A stretch of 32,594 nt of DNA, taken from Anaerolineae bacterium. Its GTDB lineage: Bacteria > Chloroflexota > Anaerolineae > Promineifilales > Promineifilaceae. The stretch covers positions 1-32,594 of the forward strand of contig SLGK01000228.1 in the NCBI GenBank assembly GCA_007123775.1. The letters are read 5' to 3'. The notes beneath the pieces were generated by a model. It worked only from the letters and a program-made list of their open reading frames with translations. It made no database searches and was not told the DNA's origin. The position numbers and the translations under genes were made by a program. Positions 8,587 to 15,321 of the stretch are shown in pieces (the stretch's first letter is position 1; every line of letters starts with the position of its first letter).

Positions 8587-8608
8587 ATATTGATTGTATA
8601 ATCAATAT
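8587..8608. promoter_or_regulatory. perfect inverted repeat, candidate operator
   Basis: ATATTGATT (8587-8595) and AATCAATAT (8600-8608) are separated by GTAT, a 9-bp perfect dyad. It sits between the helix-turn-helix/citrate synthase fusion and the divergent citrate synthase. Its right edge touches a TTGACA hexamer, so a bound protein would cover the -35 region. The most economical candidate ligand protein is the neighbouring fusion. This is inference from position and symmetry. Confidence 0.6.
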
Positions 8609-8636
8609 TGACAACATTTATTTTACAATCTACACT
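8608..8636 (+). promoter_or_regulatory. sigma-70-like promoter of the citrate synthase gene
   Basis: A consensus TTGACA at 8608-8613 is followed after 17 bases by TACACT at 8631-8636, a four-of-six match to the -10 box. The leader to the ATG at 8704 is about 60 bases and contains the TTCACAATT word repeated in two blocks (8650-8694), followed by a CCAGGAG ribosome site. Confidence 0.5.
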
Positions 8637-8703
8637 ACTATACAACAATCATTCACAATTCACAATTCATGATTCACAATTCACAATTCTCCAGGAGCTT
8701 TCC

Positions 8704-9807
8704 ATGAACCCAACAGATACAACTCCCATCTACCGGCCCGGCCTGGAAGGGGTGATTGCCGCCGAGACGGCCTTGAGCCATCCCGAAGGCGCAGCCGGCC
8801 GTTTAACCATTGTCGGTCATGCGGTGGAAGAATTAGCGGCCCAGTTTACCAGTGAAGAAGTGGCCTGTTTGCTGTGGCACGGCCGTTTACCCACCCCCGT
8901 CGAACTGGCCACCTTCAAACAACAACTGTCTGCCCACCGATCTCTGCCGGAAGCCACGCTCGACTTGCTGCGAGCGGCCGCCAGCCGCGCCGTGCCCACG
9001 ATGGACGCGCTGCGGATGGCTATTGCCAGCCTGGACCTGGATTTAACCCCCGACCAGTTGGAAATCGGGCTGGTGGCTCGCACGCCCACCATCATTGCCG
9101 CCTACGGCCGTTTACGCCAGGGTCAGGACCCACTCCCGCCCCATCCCGACCTGGACCACGCTGCCAATTACCTCTACATGCTGCACGGCCAGCTACCCAG
9201 TCCGGCTCAGGTGCGCGGCCTGGAAACCTACCTCAACACCGTCTCTGATCACGGGTTGAACGCCTCAACCTTCACCGCCCGGATTATCGTCTCAACCGAT
9301 TCGGATGTGGTATCGGCCGTTACCGGGGCCATCGGTGCGCTCAAAGGTCCCAAGCATGGCGGCGCACCCGGTCCGGCGCTGGATATGGTTTTTGAGATTG
9401 GCACGGCCGAGCAAGCCGAACCCTATCTGCGGGCCAAATTGGACAAGGGGGAGCGGCTGATGGGTTTCGGCCATCGCGTCTACAAGGTGCGTGACCCGCG
9501 AGCAGTGGTCTTGTCCCAGGCAGCGGCCGAGATGTACCGGGCAGGGGGCGACATGGCTCTGTATGAACTGGCGCAACAGGTAGAAGAAACGGCCGTGCGT
9601 CTCCTGGCCGAATACAAACCGGGCCGCAATCTGCAAACCAACGTCGAGTTTTACACCGCGCTGCTGCTGCACGGGCTGGGCCTGCCCACCGACCTGTTTA
9701 CGCCCACCTTTGCCCTAGGGCGCATGGCCGGCTGGATCGCCCACTGCCGCGAGCAACAGGCCAGCAATCGGTTGATACGGCCGTTGTCGCGTTATGTGGG
9801 GCCGTAA
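8704..9807 (+). CDS. citrate/2-methylcitrate synthase family protein
   Basis: This 367-residue enzyme condenses an acyl-CoA with oxaloacetate. Family motifs are the N-terminal YRPGLEGVIAAETALS, SDHGLNASTFTAR carrying the substrate histidine, GALKGPKHGGAPG, and MGFGHRVYKVRDPRA with the second catalytic histidine. DHGLN in place of DHELN is seen in CitA-like and methylcitrate-type enzymes, so exact acyl-CoA preference is uncertain. The ATG at 8704 has CCAGGAG upstream; the frame's earlier start at 8608 lies in promoter and repeat DNA. It is divergent from its helix-turn-helix paralogue, suggesting feedback control of one carbon-entry step. Confidence 0.93.
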   Translation: MNPTDTTPIYRPGLEGVIAAETALSHPEGAAGRLTIVGHAVEELAAQFTSEEVACLLWHGRLPTPVELATFKQQLSAHRSLPEATLDLLRAAASRAVPTMDALRMAIASLDLDLTPDQLEIGLVARTPTIIAAYGRLRQGQDPLPPHPDLDHAANYLYMLHGQLPSPAQVRGLETYLNTVSDHGLNASTFTARIIVSTDSDVVSAVTGAIGALKGPKHGGAPGPALDMVFEIGTAEQAEPYLRAKLDKGERLMGFGHRVYKVRDPRAVVLSQAAAEMYRAGGDMALYELAQQVEETAVRLLAEYKPGRNLQTNVEFYTALLLHGLGLPTDLFTPTFALGRMAGWIAHCREQQASNRLIRPLSRYVGP

Positions 9808-9900
9808 TGCGTAAAGCGTAAAACGTAATGCCGAAGAGCGTAAGAGGTTACGCTTTACGTTTTACGTTTTACTTTTCACGTTTCACGTTTTACGGGTAAA
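9806..9900. repeat. GTAAAACG/CGTTTTAC word hairpin
   Basis: Iterated CGTAA words on the left (for example CGTAAAGCGTAA at 9810-9821) face perfect reverse complements on the right (TTACGCTTTACG at 9848-9859), followed by more TTTACGTTTTAC copies. It fills the gap between the citrate synthase stop and azlC. Related sequence recurs at 13208-13288 and 15231-15296. Confidence 0.85.
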
Positions 9901-9909
9901 GTAGACGGC

Positions 9910-10680
9910 ATGATTCATGAGAAACGGCCGTCAGACAGCACCACGCCTATCACCACCCAACTGCTGGCCGGGATCAAAGCGGAACTGCCCATTGCCGTTG
10001 GGGTCGTTCCGTTTGGCATGATTTATGGGGTGCTGGCGCTGGCGGCTGGTGTGCCGCCCCTGCTGGCCCTGGCCATGTCTTCGATTGTGTTTGCCGGGTC
10101 GGCCCAATTTATCGCCGTCCAGTTGATCAGCGTGGCCTCCCCGGCGGCCATCTTGCTTTCCACCACCTTTATCGTCAATTTGCGCCACCTGCTGTACAGC
10201 GCGTCGCTGGCCCCCCACCTGCGCCACTTGTCCCGCCCCTGGCGCTGGCTGCTGGCCTATTTGCTCACCGATGAAGCGTATGCGGTTGCGGCCGTTCACT
10301 ACCAGGACCAGAGCCAGCCCGTCACTTACAAACATTGGTTCTTCCTCAGCGCGGGGCTGACGCTGTGGTTATCGTGGCAAATGAGTACGGCCGTTGGTCT
10401 TTTCCTCGGTGCCCAGATTCCGGCCGGCTGGTCGCTCGATTTCACCCTGGCCCTCACCTTCATCGGTATCGTCGTGCCCACCCTTTTTACCCAAACCGGC
10501 CTCGACCGACCCAACCTGGCCGCCGCTCTCTCCGCCGGATTGGTGGCCGTGCTGACTTTCCACTGGCCCTACAAGTTGGGCCTGATGGCGGCGGCGCTGG
10601 TGGGGATTGGGATGGGCAGTTGGCTAAGCGGACGAAAAGTAACAGACGGAAGACGGAGGACCGATGACGAAAATGGATAG
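9910..10680 (+). CDS. azlC: AzlC family branched-chain amino acid exporter, large subunit
   Basis: This 256-residue membrane protein carries the AzlC signature: GVVPFGMIYGVLALAAGVPP, SSIVFAGSAQFIAVQLI, and STTFIVNLRHLLYSASLAPHL. Several transmembrane helices follow. AzlC with AzlD exports branched-chain amino acids or analogues across the cytoplasmic membrane. The partner azlD lies 48 bases downstream. The last dozen or so residues (KVTDGRRRTDDENG) are encoded by a GACGGAAG intergenic word repeat, so the native C-terminus probably ended earlier and was extended by the repeat. Confidence 0.9.
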   Translation: MIHEKRPSDSTTPITTQLLAGIKAELPIAVGVVPFGMIYGVLALAAGVPPLLALAMSSIVFAGSAQFIAVQLISVASPAAILLSTTFIVNLRHLLYSASLAPHLRHLSRPWRWLLAYLLTDEAYAVAAVHYQDQSQPVTYKHWFFLSAGLTLWLSWQMSTAVGLFLGAQIPAGWSLDFTLALTFIGIVVPTLFTQTGLDRPNLAAALSAGLVAVLTFHWPYKLGLMAAALVGIGMGSWLSGRKVTDGRRRTDDENG

Positions 10681-10711
10681 CCTCCGTCCTCGGTCTTCCG
10701 TCCTCGGTCCT
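10640..10711. repeat. GACGGAAG/CTTCCGTC word hairpin
   Basis: GACGGAAGACGGAGGACCG on the left (from 10645) faces CCTCCGTCCTCGGTCTTCCG and further copies on the right (10681-10710), an imperfect inverted repeat. It overlaps the 3' end of azlC and precedes the AGGAG site of azlD. The same word builds the element at 32334-32393. Confidence 0.8.
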
Positions 10712-10728
10712 TTTCAGGAGACAATGAG

Positions 10729-11055
10729 ATGACTCTCTGGCTAACAATCATTGGCATGGGCCTGATCACCTACCTGCTGCGGCTGGGACCAATTGAACTG
10801 CTGGAACGCTTTCCGCTCAGTGATGAATTGCGGCGGGCGCTCCGTTTTGTGCCTGCCGCCGTTTTGTCGGCTATCATCCTGCCCGAAGTAGTGCAGCCGG
10901 CCGGGGTGCTAGATTTGTCGCCAGGTAATGAGCGACTGCTGGCCGGGCTGGTGGCCGTCGTGGTTGCCTGGTACACACGCAACGTTTTATGGACGATTGG
11001 TATCGGCATGGTGACGTTATGGTTGGTACAATATTTGCTGACCGGTATACAATGA
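10729..11055 (+). CDS. azlD: AzlD domain protein, small subunit of the AzlCD exporter
   Basis: This 108-residue protein has about three to four membrane helices and the AzlD-type opening WLTIIGMGLITYLLRLGP. RRALRFVPAAVLSAIILPEV and a closing NVLWTIGIGMVTLWLVQYL follow. It works with AzlC in amino acid export. An AGGAG ribosome site lies about ten bases before the ATG. Length and order match known azlCD pairs. Its stop codon lies in the first copy of an 11-base direct repeat (11048-11058) that recurs at 11204. Confidence 0.88.
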   Translation: MTLWLTIIGMGLITYLLRLGPIELLERFPLSDELRRALRFVPAAVLSAIILPEVVQPAGVLDLSPGNERLLAGLVAVVVAWYTRNVLWTIGIGMVTLWLVQYLLTGIQ

Positions 11056-11214
11056 AGGCATCCAACATGGATTCGCCTACCTCGACAATAGAACGCGGAT
11101 GTCGCAGATTAGGCGGATTCGTACGGATAAAAGCAGAAAAATCCGTGTTAATCTGCCAAATCCGTGTTTATCCGCGTTCTATATCTGTGACCAACTGAAC
11201 AGCTACAATGAAGG
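11048..11214. repeat. inverted-repeat element flanked by an 11-bp direct repeat
   Basis: TACAATGAAGG occurs at 11048-11058 and again at 11204-11214. Between them lie perfect 12-base inverted arms TAGAACGCGGAT (11089-11100) and ATCCGCGTTCTA (11170-11181). Inner partially paired words resemble GGATTCGTACGGAT and AATCCGTGTTAATC. The arrangement recalls a small non-autonomous element with a target duplication. However, the arms do not abut the direct repeats, so the resemblance is partial. Confidence 0.65.
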
Positions 11215-11233
11215 AAGTCAACCACGGATACTT

Positions 11234-11965
11234 ATGATGCAAGATTTCTTGGAAGTTGGCATTGTTAAGGGCCTATACCGCTACCCCGTTAAATCCATGC
11301 GCGGCGAATCACTGCATGAAGCCCGCCTCTACTGGCACGGGCTGGACGGCGACCGGCGCTATGCTTTTGTCCAGTCGGAAAACCACTCCGGCTTTCCCTG
11401 GCTGACGGCGCGGGAACTGCCCCAACTGGTAGGCTATGTGCCTCGCTTTGAGCGATCCGATCCGGTTAATTCCCCCATTCAGGTGCAGACGCCAAACGGC
11501 CGTTTCCTCCCCCTCACCTCCGACGAACTGCACCAGGAGCTACAAGCCGCCTTTGGCCAACCGATCCATTTGATGAAAATCAGTCGCGGAGCCTATGACA
11601 GCCAGGTGGTGTCGCTGGTCAGCCAGGCCACGCTGGACAAGGTGGGGCAGATGGCCGGGCAGCCCGTCACGGTTGAACGATTCCGCCAGAATATTCTCAT
11701 CGAAACGGCGAGTGGCTATCCCTTTGCCGAGGAAGAATGGCTGGACGGTGTGCTAACTTTTGGTGACGGCCCCAACGCGCCCGGATTACGCCTCAACCGG
11801 CCCATTCAGCGCTGCGTGATGGTGAATGTGGACCCGGACACGGCCGTAAAATCCCCCACCATCCTCAAAACCATCGCCCAACAGCGCGGCAACTGCCTCG
11901 GGATCTACGGCTCCCCCGAACAGCCCGGCCTCATCCGCGTGGGGGATCGGGTGTATTTAAAATAG
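11234..11965 (+). CDS. MOSC domain-containing protein
   Basis: This 243-residue protein begins VGIVKGLYRYPVKSMRGESL, the standard MOSC N-terminal beta-barrel motif, with LDGDRRYAFV next. The C-terminal half contains RFRQNILIETASGYPFAEEEW and PGLRLNRPIQRCVMVNVDP, where the conserved cysteine sits in QRCVM. MOSC proteins handle sulfur or molybdenum cofactor ligands, for example molybdenum cofactor sulfurases and mARC-like N-oxide reductases. The ATG at 11234 (or 11237) is chosen because sequence before it is the intergenic repeat. No molybdoenzyme gene is adjacent. Confidence 0.88.
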   Translation: MMQDFLEVGIVKGLYRYPVKSMRGESLHEARLYWHGLDGDRRYAFVQSENHSGFPWLTARELPQLVGYVPRFERSDPVNSPIQVQTPNGRFLPLTSDELHQELQAAFGQPIHLMKISRGAYDSQVVSLVSQATLDKVGQMAGQPVTVERFRQNILIETASGYPFAEEEWLDGVLTFGDGPNAPGLRLNRPIQRCVMVNVDPDTAVKSPTILKTIAQQRGNCLGIYGSPEQPGLIRVGDRVYLK

Positions 11966-11966
11966 G

Positions 11967-12062
11967 AACGCGGAGGTACGCTGAGGACCGCAGAGTTGCG
12001 CGGAGAAAAGCTCTTTTTTCTCTGTGAAACTCTGTGAACCCTCCGCGCATCTCCGCGTAACA
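11967..12062. repeat. CGCGGAG/CTCCGCG imperfect hairpin
   Basis: AACGCGGAGGTACGC and TTGCGCGGAGA on the left face CCCTCCGCGCATCTCCGCGT on the right, with an A/T-rich centre CTCTTTTTTCTC. It fills the gap between the MOSC and DJ-1/PfpI genes and shares words with the next element at 12668-12724. Confidence 0.7.
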
Positions 12063-12080
12063 TCTTTTTTGGAGTTTTTT

Positions 12081-12668
12081 ATGACCCGCAATGTAGCCAT
12101 AATGATTTTTGATGACGTGGAAGTGCTGGACTTTTGTGGCCCGTTTGAGGTGTTTAGCGTGGCCAACTATTTCAGCGAGGCTGCGTTCAACGTCTACCTG
12201 ATTGCGCCCGAACAGCGCACCATTTTGGCCCGCAACGGCCTGAAAGTGATTCCGGACTATGACCTGAGCCACGCTCCCGATCCCGATCTACTGCTAATTC
12301 CAGGTGGTTGGGGCACACGGCCGTTAATCCACAACACCACCGTCATCAACTACATCCAGCAGCAAGCCGAGCACGTGGAACGGCTGCTCTCTGTCTGTAC
12401 CGGGGCCTACCTGCTGGCCAAAGCCGACCTGCTGGACGGCCTGCAAGCGACTACCCACCACGGCAGCTTTGAGATGCTGGCCAAACTGGCCCCGACGGCC
12501 ACGCTGGTGCGGGATGTGAAGTATGTGGATAACGGCCGTATCGTTCTCAGTGGCGGTATTTCGGCCGGGATCAACATGAGCCTCTATGTGGTTGGTCAGC
12601 TTCTGGGAGAAGAGGTAGCGCAAAAAACGGCCGCTTACATGGAATACGACTACAGCGTTAATTTTTGA
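12081..12668 (+). CDS. DJ-1/PfpI family protein (class I glutamine amidotransferase-like)
   Basis: This 195-residue cytosolic protein opens with VAIMIFDDVEVLDFCGPFEV, typical of the PfpI subfamily that includes isonitrile hydratase and the sensor half of GlxA-type AraC regulators. The nucleophile elbow is SVCTGAYLLAKADLLDG, with the cysteine in VCTGA, followed by ATTHHGSFEML. No AraC DNA-binding domain follows, so it is a stand-alone domain. The ATG at 12081 has GGAG seven bases upstream. Substrate unknown. Confidence 0.9.
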   Translation: MTRNVAIMIFDDVEVLDFCGPFEVFSVANYFSEAAFNVYLIAPEQRTILARNGLKVIPDYDLSHAPDPDLLLIPGGWGTRPLIHNTTVINYIQQQAEHVERLLSVCTGAYLLAKADLLDGLQATTHHGSFEMLAKLAPTATLVRDVKYVDNGRIVLSGGISAGINMSLYVVGQLLGEEVAQKTAAYMEYDYSVNF

Positions 12669-12724
12669 CGCAGAGGCGCGGAGACGCAGAGGGATCATTT
12701 CTCTGCGCCTCTGCGTCTCTGCGT
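12668..12724. repeat. CGCAGAG near-perfect 24-bp hairpin
   Basis: The arm at 12668-12691 pairs with 12701-12724 with 21 of 24 matches and a 9-base loop (GGATCATTT). The words are CGCAGAG, GCGCGGAG and their complements. It begins right at the DJ-1/PfpI stop and could stabilise the 3' end of that transcript. No T-run follows. Confidence 0.85.
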
Positions 12725-12740
12725 TGATAAATCTTACAAC

Positions 12741-12851
12741 TCACGGGCAGGCTGAATGCCCGGTTGGTTCCGCCCGGCAGCCGATTATCATCACGGCCAA
12801 TACCATAAAAGCAAACAGAACAACGTACCATTTCTTGATCGGACTCATCAT
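12741..12851 (-). CDS. small lipoprotein (36 aa)
   Basis: A 36-codon frame on the minus strand starts ATGATG at 12851, preceded by GGAAGG. It encodes MMSPIKKWYVVLFAFMVLAV then MIIGCRAEPTGHSACP. This is a textbook type II signal peptide: KK charge, hydrophobic helix, and an IIGC lipobox with cysteine at residue 25. The mature peptide would have only 12 residues. It starts 18 bases after the TPR fragment ends, on the same strand. It could be an entericidin-like mini-lipoprotein or the remnant of a larger lipoprotein. Confidence 0.55.
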   Translation of the reverse strand: MMSPIKKWYVVLFAFMVLAVMIIGCRAEPTGHSACP

Positions 12852-12869
12852 CAACACCTTCCTTTGCCT

Positions 12870-13073
12870 TTATTCAAACGAACGGCGCAGTCGCTCAAGA
12901 TGGGTACGTGTTTCCTCAATTCTGCCTGGCCGAATCTGAAGCCAATAGTCGGAACCTTCCATGAATTCGAGGGCTTCTTCATATTTGACAACGGCCGTTT
13001 CCACATCCCCCATCCGTTCACAACTGCGGGCAATACCCAGCCGGGCGTGATAGTCGCATTGCCTTTTGACCAT
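12870..13073 (-). pseudogene. TPR-like fragment, probable remnant or very small protein
   Basis: This 67-residue frame contains YHARLGIARSCERMGDVETA then VVKYEEALEFME, which reads as a tetratricopeptide-type helix pair, then a basic helical end (GRIEETRTHLERLRRSFE). An in-frame TAA lies only nine bases before the ATG, and no ribosome site is evident. It therefore looks like the C-terminal end of a lost TPR gene. It could alternatively be a genuine short protein co-transcribed with the mini-lipoprotein just downstream. One ACGGCCGT lies inside. Confidence 0.45.
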
Positions 13074-13207
13074 CCTATCTTACCCGCAACCATCAGGCCA
13101 GCAGGACGTAAAGCCTACTAATGACCAATGATGACATAACTCACTGGACACAATTCCCAAATCTACGTATGATACCAACCGTTGATGGCTCTTTAGCAAA
13201 AAAGACA

Positions 13208-13288
13208 CGTAAAAACGTAATGCGTAAAACGTAATGGCTTCCCCAAAAGCCGCTCCTTACGTTTTGCTTCTTACGTTTTACGCCCACC
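13208..13288. repeat. GTAAAACG word hairpin upstream of the radical SAM cluster
   Basis: CGTAAAAACGTAATGCGTAAAACGTAA on the left pairs imperfectly with TTACGTTTTGCTTCTTACGTTTTACG on the right. It is the same word family as 9806-9900. It lies immediately before the GGAGG site of the 113-aa membrane zinc ribbon gene. The rest of the gap 13074-13207 shows nothing recognisable. Confidence 0.8.
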
Positions 13289-13299
13289 TGGAGGACACC

Positions 13300-13641
13300 A
13301 TGAAATTCATCCTATACGCGCTGGCGGCAATGCTGGGCATTTTTGGTTTTATTTTTGTGGCCGGGTCGCAGGGCAGCATCGGCCGTATCATTGTCGGCCT
13401 CATTCTCTTTGCGGCGGCCGGGGCACTGGTCTACGTCAGCCGCGTCCAGCCCGAACCCTCCCAGACTACCATTGTGCAAAAAATTGACCTCAGCGGCGAG
13501 ATGAATTTGGCAGAAATCCGCTGCCGCTCCTGCAATGCGCCGCTCAGCAAAGAGTCGGTCAAGGTTCAGGCCGGGGCCATTTTTGTCAACTGTGAATATT
13601 GCGGGGCCACCTACCAAATGGAGGAAGAACCAAAATGGTAG
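13300..13641 (+). CDS. two-helix membrane zinc ribbon protein
   Basis: This 113-residue protein has two hydrophobic helices, about residues 3-21 and 28-47. A cytosolic linker and a zinc ribbon with Cys75/Cys78 (CRSC) and Cys98/Cys101 (CEYC) follow. No family is recognised. The ATG at 13300 is supported by a strong GGAGG site. The earlier in-frame start at 13234 lies in the intergenic hairpin. The gene overlaps the radical SAM gene by seven bases (the ATG at 13635 lies before the TAG at 13639-13641), so translation is coupled. This suggests a membrane docking or metal-delivery partner of the enzyme, which is inference. Confidence 0.8.
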   Translation: MKFILYALAAMLGIFGFIFVAGSQGSIGRIIVGLILFAAAGALVYVSRVQPEPSQTTIVQKIDLSGEMNLAEIRCRSCNAPLSKESVKVQAGAIFVNCEYCGATYQMEEEPKW

Positions 13642-15236
13642 TCGAACAAAAAAGCCGTTCACTGACCCAACAACTATGGCAAGGTTTACAGCAGGATTTG
13701 GGCCAGTTCACTGGCGGTCTGTTGGCTCGTTTTGCCCCCGCTCCGGAGACGGTTCAGGCTGGCATGTACACCTATCGCATCGACCCCGGCGGTGGCCAGC
13801 GGCGCATCCACCTGCGTGTGGAGGCCGATGGCAAAGGGGTGATGTTTGTGGACGTGACGGACGTGATTCATTTGAATGAAACGGCCGTTACCATGACCAA
13901 ATTAGCCCTCGACGGCGTACCCCAAGAAGTAGCCGCCCGCCGCTTTGTCAGCCATTTCCACGTCGGCCGGCAGCAAGTCGCCAACGAACTGGCCCACATC
14001 TACGAGATGGTCGAACGCTTCCGTGAGCCGGGCCTGGGCTGCCCCACCTGCTCCCTCAACGGCCTGGACCGCGCCCCGCTGTTCAGCCAGCGTGCCCGCG
14101 CTCCCTACAAGGCCGACCTGGCCCTGACCTACGGCTGCAACAACGAATGCCCTCACTGCTACAACGAACCGGACCGCTTTGAAATGCCCTCCATGCCCAA
14201 AGAAGAGTGGTTCCGCGTCCTGGACCAGCTATACGACGTGGGCGTACCCCATCTTATCTTCACCGGCGGCGAGGCCACCCTCCACCCCAACCTGTTGGAG
14301 ATCATCAACTATGCCGACTCGCTGGGCATGGTGTGCGGGCTGAATACAAACGGCCGTCGCATCGCCCACGCCCCTTATATGGAAGAATTAGCGGCGGCCG
14401 GTCTCAACCACATCCAAATCACGCTCGGTTCACACAAAGCGGCCGTTCATGACGCCATGATGGGAGCCAAATCGTTCGACCAAACCGTGCGCGGCATCCG
14501 CAACGCAGTCGCGGCCAACGTCCACGCCATCACCAATACCACCTTGATGCGGGCCAACATGGACCACGCCGAAGAAATTATTGATTTTCTCTACGAACTG
14601 GGCATTCGCACCTTTGCCATGAACGGCATGATCTACTCCGGCGGCGGTTTTGCCGATCCCAACGCCATCCCCGAAGAGGAAATGCCCCCCCTGCTCATCC
14701 GTGTGCGCGACCACGCCGCTTCATTGGGGATGCGCTTCCTCTGGTACACGCCCACCGAATATTGCCGCATGTCGCCCGTGGAGCTGGAAATCGGGGCCAA
14801 GCGCTGCAATGCCGGCGAATACTCGATCTGTATCGAGCCAAACGGGGACGTGCTGCCCTGCCAATCCTATTACGTGGCGGCCGGCAACATTTTGCGCGAT
14901 CCCTGGGAACAAATCTGGGGCGGCGAACTATTCCGCAGCTTCCGTGACCGGGAGGAAGACCCGCGCTGGGCTGGCCTGCCCGAAAAATGTTGGGATTGCC
15001 CCGACCTGCCCCTGTGCGGCGGCGGCTGTCGCATTGAACGGGAAGCGCGTGACGGCCACCGTATCGCCGACGGCAGCGGCGGCGGCGGCTGTTCGGGATG
15101 CAGCGGTAGCTGTGGTACAGGCAGTTCCCGCCACGCGACCAACGCCACCGCCGGTTTCATCCCTTCCCCCTCCACCACCCGTGACACGCGCCGGGCAACG
15201 GGGCTGATTGGATTGGAGCAAATTACGATAGCGTGA
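13635..15236 (+). CDS. radical SAM/SPASM domain protein with PqqD-like N-terminal region
   Basis: This 533-residue enzyme has four visible parts. Residues about 45-130 (GVMFVDVTDVIHLNETAVTM then TKLALDGVPQEVAARRF) resemble a PqqD-type peptide-binding domain. The radical SAM cluster motif CNNECPHC has Cys168, Cys172 and Cys175, with FTGGEATLHP as the SAM-binding GGE motif. A SPASM region has cysteines at 391, 399 and 409 plus CWDC, LC and GGGC, seven in all, for auxiliary FeS clusters. Beyond SPASM is an unusual Gly/Ser/Cys stretch (GSGGGGCSGCSGSCGTGSS). Such enzymes modify ribosomally made peptides or protein side chains, for example by thioether or C-C bonds. ATG 13635 has GAGGAAG upstream. 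Confidence 0.93.
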   Translation: MVVEQKSRSLTQQLWQGLQQDLGQFTGGLLARFAPAPETVQAGMYTYRIDPGGGQRRIHLRVEADGKGVMFVDVTDVIHLNETAVTMTKLALDGVPQEVAARRFVSHFHVGRQQVANELAHIYEMVERFREPGLGCPTCSLNGLDRAPLFSQRARAPYKADLALTYGCNNECPHCYNEPDRFEMPSMPKEEWFRVLDQLYDVGVPHLIFTGGEATLHPNLLEIINYADSLGMVCGLNTNGRRIAHAPYMEELAAAGLNHIQITLGSHKAAVHDAMMGAKSFDQTVRGIRNAVAANVHAITNTTLMRANMDHAEEIIDFLYELGIRTFAMNGMIYSGGGFADPNAIPEEEMPPLLIRVRDHAASLGMRFLWYTPTEYCRMSPVELEIGAKRCNAGEYSICIEPNGDVLPCQSYYVAAGNILRDPWEQIWGGELFRSFRDREEDPRWAGLPEKCWDCPDLPLCGGGCRIEREARDGHRIADGSGGGGCSGCSGSCGTGSSRHATNATAGFIPSPSTTRDTRRATGLIGLEQITIA

Positions 15237-15296
15237 AGCGTGATACGTGAAACGTAATGGGCTTCGCAAACACCCATCACGTATCACGCTTCACGC
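15231..15296. repeat. perfect 20-bp stem hairpin between the radical SAM gene and its paralogue
   Basis: The arm at 15231-15250 (GCGTGAAGCGTGATACGTGA) is exactly complementary to 15277-15296, with a 26-base loop. The TGA stop of the radical SAM gene lies inside the left arm. No T-run follows, so simple intrinsic termination is unlikely. RNA stabilisation or attenuation between the two genes is possible. Confidence 0.9.
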
Positions 15297-15321
15297 ATCA
15301 CATCTCAAAACGAGGCAACCA

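Noticed and set aside
12756..13121. 121-residue plus-strand frame in the 12.7-13.1 kb gap
   Set aside because: His/Pro/Phe-rich composition without domain pattern, antisense to the TPR fragment and mini-lipoprotein that do show recognisable features.
14650..15207. 185-residue alternative frame inside the radical SAM gene
   Set aside because: Ala/Pro/Arg-rich shadow frame lying wholly inside a well-supported SPASM coding region.
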